43,039 nucleotides of DNA from CAZPHU01 sp964419255 (GTDB lineage: Bacteria > Fibrobacterota > Chitinivibrionia > Chitinivibrionales > CAYFVL01): contig CAYQOU010000034.1 of the NCBI GenBank assembly GCA_964419255.1, positions 1-43,039 of the forward strand, in the 5' to 3' direction. The notes below the pieces were generated by a model. The model saw only the letters and a list, made by a program, of their open reading frames with translations. It did not search any database and was not told where the DNA came from. Below are positions 27,197 to 35,866 of this stretch, one piece after another (positions within the stretch are counted from its first letter, which is position 1; the number at the start of each line of letters is the position of its first letter). The position numbers and the translations under genes are program-made.

Positions 27197-27324
27197 AAAA
27201 GCCCTTCCCCTTTCAACAGCTGAAATAATAAATGCATCGCTTTCATCATCATAAAAGTGAGCATAATCGCAACAAAAGCGATCATGGCACGGACGACGGC
27301 ATTTAATTTTTTGATATGTTTCAT
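27193..27324 (-). CDS. Putative 43-residue single-pass membrane protein
   Basis: The frame encodes a basic start (MKHIKKLN), a hydrophobic methionine-rich helix (about 13-34) and a short GEGLF tail. It ends in TGA, which overlaps the TTG start of the PfkB kinase, and its final codons contain that gene's ribosome binding site. This geometry suggests a coupled upstream gene or a leader peptide. A weak GTGAG precedes its ATG. I do not recognise the sequence, and it is short enough to be chance. Confidence 0.4.
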   Translation of the reverse strand: MKHIKKLNAVVRAMIAFVAIMLTFMMMKAMHLLFQLLKGEGLF

Positions 27325-27445
27325 AAGCTCACACGAGTGGTATAAAATACAATTGGCAGAAGCGATCAGGAGAAAATGGCGCCACGGGGAATGAAGAAAG
27401 CGCCTCTGAAGGCCTGATTTCCCGAGAAAAGAGAGTCCTCGGGAT

Positions 27446-27470
27446 AAAAAAAAGTGGCCAAAGGGCCACC
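27446..27470 (-). terminator. Rho-independent terminator after the anti-sigma gene
   Basis: On the minus strand GTGGCC and GGCCAC (27464-27469 and 27454-27459) form a stem with a short loop, followed by eight T residues. It ends the sigma and anti-sigma transcript. A second stem (TCCCGAG 27420-27426 with CTCGGGA 27438-27444) lies just beyond it. Confidence 0.88.
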
Positions 27471-27511
27471 TGGATACATGAGAAGCTGGAGATTATAGGT
27501 TATGCGAAAGA

Positions 27512-28069
27512 CTATTCATCTTTCAGGTCGACCGGCACCACGCCATCGATCTTCAGATTACCGCGCTTTAAAGGAGCGGCTTCGTCTTGTAGACCGTTGG
27601 AATCTAGGGAATCGGTTTTGGTATCTGCCGCCACCTTCTGAGCAGACTGATTGTTTTTACCGGATACATCCGGTTGAGTATCGGCGGCCTTTTGTTCTGC
27701 CATATGCAGAGATCCACCATTTTGCGGTTCCAGATTGATGGAAAAGTAGACTCCGCCACCAAATCCGACAGCAAGAAAAAGAATGGAAAAGAGGGCTCTC
27801 TTAAACAGCGAAGATACAGGATTTGCAAATGTTGCGGGTCGAGGCAGTTTGCTGCAGGCTTGTGTTATTTTCTGGTCGACTTGGGGCGATGGCCGCTGGC
27901 CAAGCATATCGACAGTAAACCAGTTTTTCTTCTCTTTATTATATGTCTCTAATTCGTCAGAACAACTCTTACAGCTTGACAGGTGCTTCCGAAGAGCTTC
28001 ATACCTGTCGGCTGGAAGCTCTCCTGAAGTATAAAGAATGCCTTCTTCTACCCAACTATTGCACTCCAT
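27512..28069 (-). CDS. Anti-sigma factor with zinc-binding ZAS domain
   Basis: The 185-residue protein has an N-terminal ZAS-type motif with C3, H29, C33 and C36 (HxxxCxxC). A linker follows, then one membrane helix near 85-105 (ALFSILFLAVGFGGGVYF) and a polar periplasmic tail of about 80 residues. Such proteins hold an ECF sigma factor at the membrane until a signal releases it. The gene follows and overlaps the sigma gene, and a terminator follows it. The ATG at 28069 with GGGGAG in front is preferred over a TTG six codons upstream. Confidence 0.85.
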   Translation of the reverse strand: MECNSWVEEGILYTSGELPADRYEALRKHLSSCKSCSDELETYNKEKKNWFTVDMLGQRPSPQVDQKITQACSKLPRPATFANPVSSLFKRALFSILFLAVGFGGGVYFSINLEPQNGGSLHMAEQKAADTQPDVSGKNNQSAQKVAADTKTDSLDSNGLQDEAAPLKRGNLKIDGVVPVDLKDE

Positions 28070-28619
28070 GTACTCCCCTTTTCTCAAGTTCCTTTCTAAT
28101 ATTTCTCAGCGCCAGGCGCATTCGGCCCAGAGCGGTATTTATCGGACAATTCATAATCTTGGCAATCTCCTTAAATGGTACATCGCCCAGCTCCCTGAGC
28201 AAAAAAACCTCTCTCTGAAGAGGATCCAATGTTTCTACCGCTTCGTTTATTAACCCTCGAAGATGTTCATTGGAGACATTGTCTTCGGGCGATTCGAGCC
28301 GGGTTCCGATCGAACGCTCGGCATCCTTTTGGTGATCTGTCTCCACTTTGGCATGCCTGAAATAGTCTATCGTCCGTTTATGCGCTATACCAAATACCCA
28401 ACTCAAAAAGCTGCGGTTTCTATCGAACTGATTCGCATTCCTTAATGCCGCAAGAAAGGTCTCCTGCAGCAGATCTTCGGCAAGTTCCTTGTTCCCGGTC
28501 ATACGAACCAGAAAAGCAAAAACCCTGTTTCTGTATTTGTCATAAAGCTCGGAAAAACCTCCGATATCGCCGTCCATCCAGCGATCGAAATACATTCTGT
28601 CTTCTGTACGATCATCCAT
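28056..28619 (-). CDS. ECF RNA polymerase sigma factor
   Basis: The 187-residue protein shows a sigma-2 domain (about 15-85: FSELYDKYRNRVFAFL and AEDLLQETFLAAL). A sigma-4 domain (about 125-180: LDPLQREVFLLREL and EIAKIMNCPINTALGRMRLA) completes it. It would direct transcription of a stress or envelope regulon under control of the adjacent anti-sigma. The frame is open upstream to 28688, but the ATG at 28619 gives normal family length. A Met at 28595 is also possible, as no clear ribosome binding site is visible. The promoter region lies between it and rppH. Confidence 0.92.
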   Translation of the reverse strand: MDDRTEDRMYFDRWMDGDIGGFSELYDKYRNRVFAFLVRMTGNKELAEDLLQETFLAALRNANQFDRNRSFLSWVFGIAHKRTIDYFRHAKVETDHQKDAERSIGTRLESPEDNVSNEHLRGLINEAVETLDPLQREVFLLRELGDVPFKEIAKIMNCPINTALGRMRLALRNIRKELEKRGVHGVQ

Positions 28620-28753
28620 TTTTAATACGTCTCTGAGGCTAGGTTTATTGTTATTATTCCAAGTTTTCCTACGCTGCTGCAACCGCACTCTCAGCCGATC
28701 GTCTGGCTGATCTTATCTTATAGATGTTGGATCAAATCCCGTGCCAACACACG

Positions 28754-29218
28754 CTATTTCCACAGTCCCAAATCCTTCAATGCACGCCTGTATACATCTT
28801 TCTTGAAGGAAACAACCCTGTCGATCGATTGTTGCACACTGCTCCACTCACAGGCATCAAATTCCGCGGGCTGGTGATCGAAATGAATGGCATCCTCACC
28901 CACACACAACTCCAAAAGAATCCAGCGCTGGCGCTGTCCCCGATACCGCCTGGACCGATTGACACCGGGAGGAAAATCATAGGCGTATGTTTCGGGTGAA
29001 ATACTGACCACCGATACTTTATCGGTCCCGATCTCCTCACGCAACTCCCGCTTCAGCTCATCGATCAGATCCTTATGCGGATCCACTCCCCCCTGAGGAA
29101 ACTGCCACCCCTTGTCGGGGGAGTAGCCCTTGCGATGAAAAAGCAAAACCGCATTATCGCTGGTGCGCCGAATTACGGCGCATACGTTTTGGCGATATCC
29201 CCTGGAATCCGTGTTCAC
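28754..29218 (-). CDS. rppH: RNA pyrophosphohydrolase RppH (Nudix)
   Basis: The 154 residues match RppH closely: GYRQNVCAVI, WQFPQGGV, the Nudix box with RELREEIG, and the C-terminal VVSFKKDVYRR. RppH removes pyrophosphate from the 5' end of mRNA and triggers decay by RNase E-type enzymes. The first glutamate of the Nudix box (GGINPGE in E. coli) is lysine here, while the catalytic REUxEE is intact. The GTG start lies four bases after the TPR gene stop, so it is in the same transcript. Confidence 0.9.
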   Translation of the reverse strand: MNTDSRGYRQNVCAVIRRTSDNAVLLFHRKGYSPDKGWQFPQGGVDPHKDLIDELKRELREEIGTDKVSVVSISPETYAYDFPPGVNRSRRYRGQRQRWILLELCVGEDAIHFDHQPAEFDACEWSSVQQSIDRVVSFKKDVYRRALKDLGLWK

Positions 29219-29222
29219 GATT

Positions 29223-32200
29223 CTACTTTTTGGCTTTTGAGTATTCCGCCTTGATTATCTTGTTGTTGGGATCAAGTTTGTAGGCTTTTTCCAAATGCTC
29301 CACATACTTGGCCTTGTCCTTGCGCATCTTGGCGATTTTGGCCAGTCCCAATTCAGCCAATGCGTAATCGGGATCGGTGCGCAAGGTACGTTCATAGAAA
29401 CGCTGAGCCCACAGGACTTCATTCTGCAACATGTAAGTTTCCGCTCGCTCGTACACAGCAGGAACATAGTCTCCCTTGATGTAGATGATCTCCTTATAGG
29501 TCTCTATCGCATCATCATACTTCTTCCGAGCCCTCTGAACCATGGCAAGAGTCATCAAGGCATCTATGTTCGTCGGATCTGTCGCACGAATGTCTTCGAT
29601 CGCATTTTCAGCATCCTTGAATTTTCTTTCCTCCATCAGAAGCTGAGCGTATAAAAGAAGGGTCTTATTGTCTCGCTTAAGTTCGATCAGCTCCTCGATT
29701 TCCGCTATCGCCTTCTTCTTCTCTCCGGTTTCCATGTAAACCTTATAGAGCTGACGACGAATATCAGGATCTGAGGGTTTAAGTTTCTTGGCGGCATTAA
29801 GCAGACCCAAAGCTTCCTGCATCCTGTTGGTCTTGACATATCCCAGCGCCAGAGGCTCGATAACCTTCACATTGTTGGTAGACAGGGTATTGGCAGTCTC
29901 CAGGTAAATCATCGCATCGGTGTACTTTTCCCTTTCCATCAGAATCGTACCGACTCGAATGTTAGCCTCGAGGTTCTGCGGATCTTTTTTCAGATACTTC
30001 ATGTACGCATCCAACTCTTCATCAACCTTGCCCAGCTTTCCATACACCTGAGCGATATCCTGCCACACCGAGGGAAGCGAATCGGCAAGGGAAGCAGCCT
30101 TCTTCAGCAGCGGCCCGGCCTTTGTGAGAGTCTGTTTCTTTTCCGCATACAACAGTCCGAGGCGAAGAAAGTTGCGATAGTCGTTGGGATACTTCTTCAC
30201 ATTACTTTCGTAGATTTGTATCGCTGAACTCTTATTGGATTTCTCCTGCAGGAAGGCAGCCTTATAGGCGGCCTCAGGATCATTTACCCCCGCTAAGGAG
30301 ATATATGTCTTGTAGGTCTGAACCGCCTTTGCGGTGTTTCCGTCCTTTTCGTATGCCTCTGCCAGCATGCCGATTATCTCTCGTTTGGTAGACACCTTCG
30401 GATTTCTGCTCAGCAATCCGTCAAAGATTTCGATAGCCTTCTTATACTTTTCGGATTTAAACAAGGCCTCACCATACATCAGAAGCATATTGAAATCGGC
30501 CGCCTTTTTTCCGGTGATCATGGCAAAGTACTTGGAAGCTTCAACATACTTCTTGTTGTTGAAATTGTAAGTGGCAATCTTCATGGCGATTTCGCTGTCG
30601 GGTGATGATGCCTTATCCAGATATTTCTGGTAGGCTCCCATCGCCTGTGACACATTCTTCTGCCTGACATACAGATCGCCAAGGCTCTTGTACTCCTCAG
30701 AAGCATTCGGATTCATCATCACTGACTGCTCATAGGTGATAACCGCGGCACTAACGTCTCCGCCGGCGGCCTGCGCATCCGCCAAAGCCACCAGCGCTTC
30801 GGTGTTCTGAGGTTCAAGCTGCAAGGCTTTCTGATACATATCTATCGACTTATCGTACTGCCCCTTCTTGTGATACATCATTCCGAGAGTAGAATAGGTC
30901 CCGAAATCAGCTTCGCCCGACTCGATAACACCGGTAAGCGCCGTGATGACCTCATCCTGCTGCCCCTTGGCGATGACGATCTCCGCATACCTCTTGTAAA
31001 AACCCTTGATATTGGGATTGAGCTTGATCGCCTGGCGATACGCCTCCAGCGCCCCATCCAGCTCCTTGCGCTCGTAAAGAAGATCTCCGAGATCCCTCTG
31101 CGCCTCCGCATCACGGGAGTTGAGCTTGAGATAGGACCTGAGATAGCTGATAGCGGAAGGGATTTCTTTTTTCTTGCGCGCCAGCTCGTAAAGATTTTTG
31201 AAAACCTCTTCATTCTTCGGCTCAAGTGAAGACAACTCTTTGAAAAGCTCGTAAGCTCTGTCGGTATTCTTCTGAGACATCGCGTGGGATGCCAGGCGAT
31301 GTCTCGATTCTACATTGCCCTTATCCAGCTTGATAATCTTCTTATCCGTCTGAATAAGCTTCTCCTGGTCGTTTGTCTTGTCACAGGCCGTTGCCAAATC
31401 CTTGAGATACTCGATATTATTGGGATCGGATTGGATGAGCACCTCCAGATGCTTTTTCATCTCCGGATAATTTTTGTCGCGTTTGAAAACGGTATAGAGA
31501 ATGATTCGGGCGTCTTTGCGTTTGGGATCCATGGCAATCGCCGATTCTGATGCATCTCGTGCCTTACCCCACTGCTGCAGCTCGGATGCACAGATAGCTA
31601 TCGACTCCAGAGTAACGGGATTTTTCTCCAGCGCGTTACTCTTGACCAGCAGCTCCAGAGCCTCGGCATATTTTTTCGCCTTCAGGTTGTACTGCCCGAG
31701 GATCAGATAGACTTTCGGGTCATTTGGCGAAAGCGACATCATTTTTTCGTAAGTCTGCTTTGCCTTGCTTTCCATATTGTTTTTCTCGTACAGATCCGCA
31801 AGTCGTGCATATGCCTCGATATTGTTACCATCCAATTCGATCGCCTTCTCGAGGCTGCTGATTGCCTTTTCCGAATTGTTGCTTCCCTGATAGGCATCCG
31901 CCAGAAGGAAATAGATATCGTTTACCGTTGCGGCATTTGGATCGGCCTTTTCGATAAACTCGAAATGCTTCTGCGCCGCGCTATAGTTTTTGGTGGCCAG
32001 CAGATTCTTTCCCACCTTTAACCGTGCTGTTATCGCTTCGCTTCCCGTCGCCTTACCGTAGGCGGAAATCGCCTGCTTGTATGCAGCAATCGCCTTGTCT
32101 GCTTTTCCGGAACGATCGTAAGCCACCGCCTGATTGTAGTAGTCCTCTGCCTCGAATGTGATCTTTCCGTTCACCCGACCATATTCACTCGCCGCAACAA

Positions 32201-32909
32201 GGTACTTACCCATACCGAAATAGGCGCGCGCAAGGTCAAGACCTGCCTCATACATAGTTGGTTTCTGCTCGGTGGTCTTCTTCAGGTAGGTAACCGCATT
32301 GTCGACATCTTTTGTCTCCAGATAACACTTACCAATCATGTATGCGACATCGGCATCCTCTTTTGTTTCCATAGACCTTTTAAGGAGTGGCAGAGCCTTG
32401 GCGTATTGTTTATCCTTGTAGTAGATTAGCCCCAGCTCCCGATTAGCAACCACATTAGCAGAATCTGTTTCGATAACCTTCTCCAGCGCCTGCTTTGCCT
32501 CATCGGGCCGCTCCAGCTTAATGGCGGCACGGGCAAATTCCCAACTGGCTTCCCCCGAAAAATTCTGCTCCAGCGCCTTTCGTGCCATATTCATGGCATT
32601 CTCGGCCTGATCCAGCTTGTTGTAGATACGGGCAGCACCCAGCAGAGAGGTATAGTCGGTCGGATGAAGGCGTGAAGAGACCATATAGCAGGCCAGCGCC
32701 TTTTCGGTAAGCCCCACTTTTTCATTTGCCTGGGCAAGCTGTACCCAGAATGCAGCATCCCGCTTGTTTGCAGGAATATTATCCGCATAATCGATAGCTT
32801 CACGGTATTTACCCGCTTTAACAAGATTGTCAAACGTCTCATCGGAAAACGAAACAGACATAAACAGGCACACCGCCAGAGTAATCAGAGCAAGATGCTG
32901 TCTGACCAT
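29223..32909 (-). CDS. Very long exported TPR-repeat protein
   Basis: The 1228 residues begin with a signal peptide (about 1-22, ending near SVSFS). The rest is almost wholly tandem tetratricopeptide-like repeats of about 34 residues, with the A..Y..A pattern repeated some 30 times. No other domain is recognised, and there is no C-terminal anchor. TPR solenoids are scaffolds for protein complexes; a periplasmic or outer-membrane role is inferred. The ATG is preceded by AAAGGAGC. It is followed by rppH after four bases. Confidence 0.88.
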   Translation of the reverse strand: MVRQHLALITLAVCLFMSVSFSDETFDNLVKAGKYREAIDYADNIPANKRDAAFWVQLAQANEKVGLTEKALACYMVSSRLHPTDYTSLLGAARIYNKLDQAENAMNMARKALEQNFSGEASWEFARAAIKLERPDEAKQALEKVIETDSANVVANRELGLIYYKDKQYAKALPLLKRSMETKEDADVAYMIGKCYLETKDVDNAVTYLKKTTEQKPTMYEAGLDLARAYFGMGKYLVAASEYGRVNGKITFEAEDYYNQAVAYDRSGKADKAIAAYKQAISAYGKATGSEAITARLKVGKNLLATKNYSAAQKHFEFIEKADPNAATVNDIYFLLADAYQGSNNSEKAISSLEKAIELDGNNIEAYARLADLYEKNNMESKAKQTYEKMMSLSPNDPKVYLILGQYNLKAKKYAEALELLVKSNALEKNPVTLESIAICASELQQWGKARDASESAIAMDPKRKDARIILYTVFKRDKNYPEMKKHLEVLIQSDPNNIEYLKDLATACDKTNDQEKLIQTDKKIIKLDKGNVESRHRLASHAMSQKNTDRAYELFKELSSLEPKNEEVFKNLYELARKKKEIPSAISYLRSYLKLNSRDAEAQRDLGDLLYERKELDGALEAYRQAIKLNPNIKGFYKRYAEIVIAKGQQDEVITALTGVIESGEADFGTYSTLGMMYHKKGQYDKSIDMYQKALQLEPQNTEALVALADAQAAGGDVSAAVITYEQSVMMNPNASEEYKSLGDLYVRQKNVSQAMGAYQKYLDKASSPDSEIAMKIATYNFNNKKYVEASKYFAMITGKKAADFNMLLMYGEALFKSEKYKKAIEIFDGLLSRNPKVSTKREIIGMLAEAYEKDGNTAKAVQTYKTYISLAGVNDPEAAYKAAFLQEKSNKSSAIQIYESNVKKYPNDYRNFLRLGLLYAEKKQTLTKAGPLLKKAASLADSLPSVWQDIAQVYGKLGKVDEELDAYMKYLKKDPQNLEANIRVGTILMEREKYTDAMIYLETANTLSTNNVKVIEPLALGYVKTNRMQEALGLLNAAKKLKPSDPDIRRQLYKVYMETGEKKKAIAEIEELIELKRDNKTLLLYAQLLMEERKFKDAENAIEDIRATDPTNIDALMTLAMVQRARKKYDDAIETYKEIIYIKGDYVPAVYERAETYMLQNEVLWAQRFYERTLRTDPDYALAELGLAKIAKMRKDKAKYVEHLEKAYKLDPNNKIIKAEYSKAKK

Positions 32910-33251
32910 AGCGAAAGCTCCTTTCGGTAATCCATCGGGGATCGAGGTAGTTGTCTTTTGGTTGAATTCTATTTATCGGTTATGGTACTCAATATTTTGA
33001 TAAATAAAAAAATACAATATAATGTATAACCTGTGCCATACAGCACGGTCCAATTTTTTTTTTTGCGCTCCTTTTGCGTTGAAAACAGACATTTTTCATC
33101 TCATTGGCAGTGACTATGAGCACTGTAAGCAGATTCATGAAGGCAAAAACCGTATGCGGAAATGGTAAATATCCAAAAACATATCTATATACGACATCTT
33201 TATCCCAAAAATTGCAATCGCCAATTTGAAAAAAATCACCCGCCCAACATT
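32910..33251. other. Upstream region of the TPR gene
   Basis: No supported gene. A weak minus-strand 100-codon frame here lacks a ribosome binding site and shows no recognisable protein features. The strand leading to the TPR gene carries TTGGAC (33048-33053) and TTATAC (33024-33029) 18 bases apart, a possible sigma70 promoter. An inverted ATACA/TGTAT lies close by (33012-33027). The leader would be about 105 bases long. Confidence 0.4.
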
Positions 33252-33845
33252 TTAAGACAAACATTTTCGCATACGCTCGAAACGAGTCCAATCAAACAGA
33301 GGACCTGGATCGGTTTTCGCGATTTTTCGGAATCCCAGAGACACCGCCCTCTGCCCCGCAACCGTCTCATGGCCCACATACCGCATTGCCCCCCTGCGAG
33401 TTTCTATGTGCCGACACAACGCTGCCAGTGAGTGGTACTGCCGATCGGTATACGGAAGCTGCATCGTCCCCATAAGCTCGATTCCTATAGAGAAATCGTT
33501 TACCCCCCTCCGTGAATCGGGAGCCGGCATGATACTTGGCCCGCAATGCCAGGCTTTCTCTCTCTCAGGCACCAGCTCATAGATTTCCCCCTGCCTGTCG
33601 ATCAGATAATGACTGCTGACACCGAATCTGCAAAATAGCAGCAACACGTAAGCCAAATTAAACGGATCATCCGGATGATCCACAATCGCACTGATATGGT
33701 GGATCACAATGGTGTCGATCGCATCACCGCTTCTACTCTCCCATAAATGCTTTTTGCCCTGCCTGCCCACCAAAGCCCCGAGGGTCTGCTCACCTATGAT
33801 AAACTTATTTTCTGTATCCAGATAACACTTTTTAGGCGAAACCAT
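33252..33845 (-). CDS. N-acetylmuramoyl-L-alanine amidase (amidase_2/AmpD type)
   Basis: The 197-residue protein carries the zinc-ligand pattern of AmpD-like amidases: H49 in VIHHI, H159 in GHE, and D179 in KTDPG. SSHYLIDRQGEIYELVPE and AWHCG are also typical. It would cut the bond between muramic acid and L-alanine in peptidoglycan fragments. No signal peptide is seen, so a cytoplasmic, recycling role like AmpD is likely. It is divergent from the SDR gene with 44 bases between them. Confidence 0.88.
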   Translation of the reverse strand: MVSPKKCYLDTENKFIIGEQTLGALVGRQGKKHLWESRSGDAIDTIVIHHISAIVDHPDDPFNLAYVLLLFCRFGVSSHYLIDRQGEIYELVPEREKAWHCGPSIMPAPDSRRGVNDFSIGIELMGTMQLPYTDRQYHSLAALCRHIETRRGAMRYVGHETVAGQRAVSLGFRKIAKTDPGPLFDWTRFERMRKCLS

Positions 33846-33889
33846 AGTTTCACTTTCTTTCTTTTCGGCAGAATTGTAGTTTTCTGTCT

Positions 33890-34600
33890 ATGAGTAGAAA
33901 ACACGCTATTATTATCACCGGGGCCACAAAAAGGCTGGGCCTGCGTTTCGCACAGGAATCCTTGCGTCAAAACTACGGGGTGATAGCACACTACCGTACC
34001 ACTAAAGGCCCACTGTCCAGCTGGTTGCAGAATAATCGTCAATACCTGCAAAATGTCCATTTCGTTAAACAGGACCTTTGTGATTCCCCCCAACGCCTTA
34101 TCGATAAGGCGTTTGAAACTCCCTTCCAAATTGTTGGGCTCGTGAACAATGCTGCGATTTTTACCCAGGGAAACATGCTTGATGAGGATCACTTCGAAAC
34201 GATTCTAGACATCAATGCACTCATCCCCCTGCGCCTGTCCCGCTTATTTGCAAAACGAATCAAAAAAGGATGGATAATAAACATTACCGATGCACATATC
34301 TCATCCTTCAACAGATCCTACCAAAATTACCGCATCTCTAAAAAAATCCTGGTCGAATTTACAAACCAGCTCGCAAGCCTTCTTGCACCAAAGATTCGCG
34401 TCAATGCCATCGCCCCCGGAGCCATGCTGGTCTCAAATGGTGACAGTAAGCAGCCTCTGAGCAGGTTGAAGAGATTTATACCGCTTGGCAAGACCGGTGA
34501 TATTCGCTCTCTTATGCACGCATACACCTACCTGCTTCACAACCACTACATAACGGGCCAAACCCTTTATGTGGATGGCGGATGGCACCTGGTCGACTAG
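33890..34600 (+). CDS. Short-chain dehydrogenase of the pteridine reductase / FolM type
   Basis: The 236-residue enzyme has the cofactor motif TGATKRLG at 10-17, NNAA at 86-89, and the catalytic Y147-x3-K151. The residue 13 before the tyrosine is aspartate (D134) where most SDRs have serine. This D-Y-K spacing matches PTR1 and FolM, which reduce pterins such as dihydromonapterin or dihydrofolate with NADPH. The ending VDGGWHL fits. No clear ribosome binding site precedes the ATG. The gene stops one base before the convergent phosphatase gene. Confidence 0.8.
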   Translation: MSRKHAIIITGATKRLGLRFAQESLRQNYGVIAHYRTTKGPLSSWLQNNRQYLQNVHFVKQDLCDSPQRLIDKAFETPFQIVGLVNNAAIFTQGNMLDEDHFETILDINALIPLRLSRLFAKRIKKGWIINITDAHISSFNRSYQNYRISKKILVEFTNQLASLLAPKIRVNAIAPGAMLVSNGDSKQPLSRLKRFIPLGKTGDIRSLMHAYTYLLHNHYITGQTLYVDGGWHLVD

Positions 34601-35092
34601 CTACCCGTGCGAGCTCTGCTTCTTGGCATCTGCATGAAACAGCAGCTCCGGCAATATCCGCTGAATATGATATGATATCGATTCAAATGTCTTCTGATAC
34701 ACCTTGGCCGAACCGCCGATAGGATCTTTGATGACATTTTTTCTGCCCGGCTTATCGGGCCATGCCCCCAGAAGATATACCTTCTGCCGAAGCGCCGGAA
34801 AAAACATCTGTATGAATTCCTGCTGAACAAAGTCCATGGTAAATATAAAATCCGCTTCATTCAACTCATCAAACACCAGCGGTCGCGAACGGTGTGAAGA
34901 GATGTCGATGCCGTGTTCCGCGCATAGCTGTGCGGACAGCTTTGATGGCGGCTGCAGGTCCAGACCGTGGATGCCCATAGAGGATACCCTCAGGTCATCG
35001 CGTTTTTCCTGCCCCCACCGGTGTCGCAATATCCCCTCAGCCATGGGACTGCGGCATATGTTTCCAGTACACACAAATACAACTAGTAACAT
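34601..35092 (-). CDS. Low-molecular-weight protein-tyrosine phosphatase
   Basis: The 163 residues begin with the P-loop C8-TGNIC-R14-S15 and have the general acid aspartate in DPIGG (about 118). Both are hallmarks of LMW-PTP. The size and fold pattern also resemble arsenate reductase ArsC, but no extra ArsC cysteines are seen. In many bacteria such enzymes dephosphorylate kinases of exopolysaccharide export. No such kinase is nearby. Confidence 0.88.
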   Translation of the reverse strand: MLLVVFVCTGNICRSPMAEGILRHRWGQEKRDDLRVSSMGIHGLDLQPPSKLSAQLCAEHGIDISSHRSRPLVFDELNEADFIFTMDFVQQEFIQMFFPALRQKVYLLGAWPDKPGRKNVIKDPIGGSAKVYQKTFESISYHIQRILPELLFHADAKKQSSHG

Positions 35093-35452
35093 AAATTGTC
35101 CAAATATACCAGGAGAATGTTCGAAATTCAGAGTGATCTAATAGAAAATATTATTTTACTATCCGAATCAAGCGAGTTTGGTGCAATTACGTTCGAATCG
35201 TACTTTTACCTGAAGTCCGGCAGAGCCGGAATCGGTTATCCGGCCCCTCGTTTTCTCGAAACGATAAAAATTGAAACCGGAAAAAAAACCGGCAGACAAA
35301 TAATGCGACAAAAAAACGTGTTTTCCTCCTCTCGTCCCTGCCCCGTTCCGCTGAGAGCGGAGGGGACGTGACGAGATGCGCAGGAGAGATACCAAACAAC
35401 AAAGTATTCAAATTATACGGTTTTATTACCCACCAAACCAGGAGAAATATAA
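35093..35452. other. Intergenic region with repeat element B
   Basis: No supported gene. The main content is the repeat element at 35207-35376. Right of it is an AT-rich stretch and AGGAG just before the four-cysteine protein gene. No strong promoter hexamers are seen. Confidence 0.5.
35207..35376. repeat. Intergenic repeat element, copy B
   Basis: It shares TACCTGA, GTCCGGCAGAGCCG (35215-35228) and CGACAAAAAAACGT (35306-35319) with copy A, in the same order. Its right end is a three-step hairpin: TCTCGTC 35330-35336 with GACGAGA 35370-35376, GTCCC 35334-35338 with GGGAC 35363-35367, and CCGCT 35348-35352 with AGCGG 35356-35360. The interior between the shared motifs is longer than in copy A. 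Confidence 0.75.
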
Positions 35453-35773
35453 ATGGCATTGAGCAATGAAGAAAAGATGTTAGTAAGAGAAGCCATGCAG
35501 GTCTACTTACAGGTTGCCGCTCGCCAGATGCCACAGCAGCATATACAGCAGCTTGCAGGTATGGCGGAGGACATAATCAAAAAGCTCGACCAGGCAGGCT
35601 CAGGCAAAGGCAAAGCCAACAAACCTGCCGGTATCACAGATGAATGGTTTAAGAAAGTATGCTCCAGCTGCGAAAAGCTCACCCCCTCCGGCTGCTCCGA
35701 TAAAGTCACCGAAAAATTTCCGGGTAAGTGTGACCCGATCCTGCATTACGAGAACAGTAAGGCAAGAAGGTAA
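35453..35773 (+). CDS. Small protein with four cysteines, unknown function
   Basis: This 106-residue protein has AGGAG eight bases before its ATG. An N-terminal helical half (about 1-47) is followed by a basic, flexible stretch and a C-terminal block with C70, C73, C81 and C93 (CxxC-x7-C-x11-C), plus H98. That spacing could bind zinc or an iron-sulfur cluster, or be redox active; the family is not recognised. It is cytoplasmic by the absence of any signal. It stands alone, flanked by repeat element B and palindrome C. Confidence 0.75.
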   Translation: MALSNEEKMLVREAMQVYLQVAARQMPQQHIQQLAGMAEDIIKKLDQAGSGKGKANKPAGITDEWFKKVCSSCEKLTPSGCSDKVTEKFPGKCDPILHYENSKARR

Positions 35774-35823
35774 AATCCAGGTAATATCTATTCAGAATAA
35801 TCGGAATTGGTTCTATTTTCATC

Positions 35824-35866
35824 CTGTCCTCCCGTCATCCCGCTGAATCGGAAAGGGAGGACAGGG
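35824..35866. repeat. Intergenic palindrome, copy C
   Basis: CCTGTCCTCCC (35824-35834) and GGGAGGACAGG (35856-35866) form an exact 11-bp inverted repeat with a 21-base loop. TCCTCCCGT and GGAGGACAGG match the right half of copy A. No T run follows, so terminator activity is unlikely. It lies between the four-cysteine gene and the end of tyrS. Confidence 0.75.

Noticed and set aside
29223..32909. Tandem repeats in the TPR gene considered as a DNA repeat array
   Set aside because: The repeats are at protein level (TPR) and diverged in DNA; this is not a CRISPR or satellite array.
33024..33045. TGGCAC-like sigma54 site before the TPR gene
   Set aside because: The -12 GC is missing, so a sigma70-type promoter is more likely.
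32989..33291. 100-codon minus-strand frame upstream of the TPR gene
   Set aside because: It overlaps the end of the amidase gene, is AT-rich, and its sequence does not look like a protein.
35824..35866. Palindrome C as a terminator
   Set aside because: No T run on either strand after the stem.
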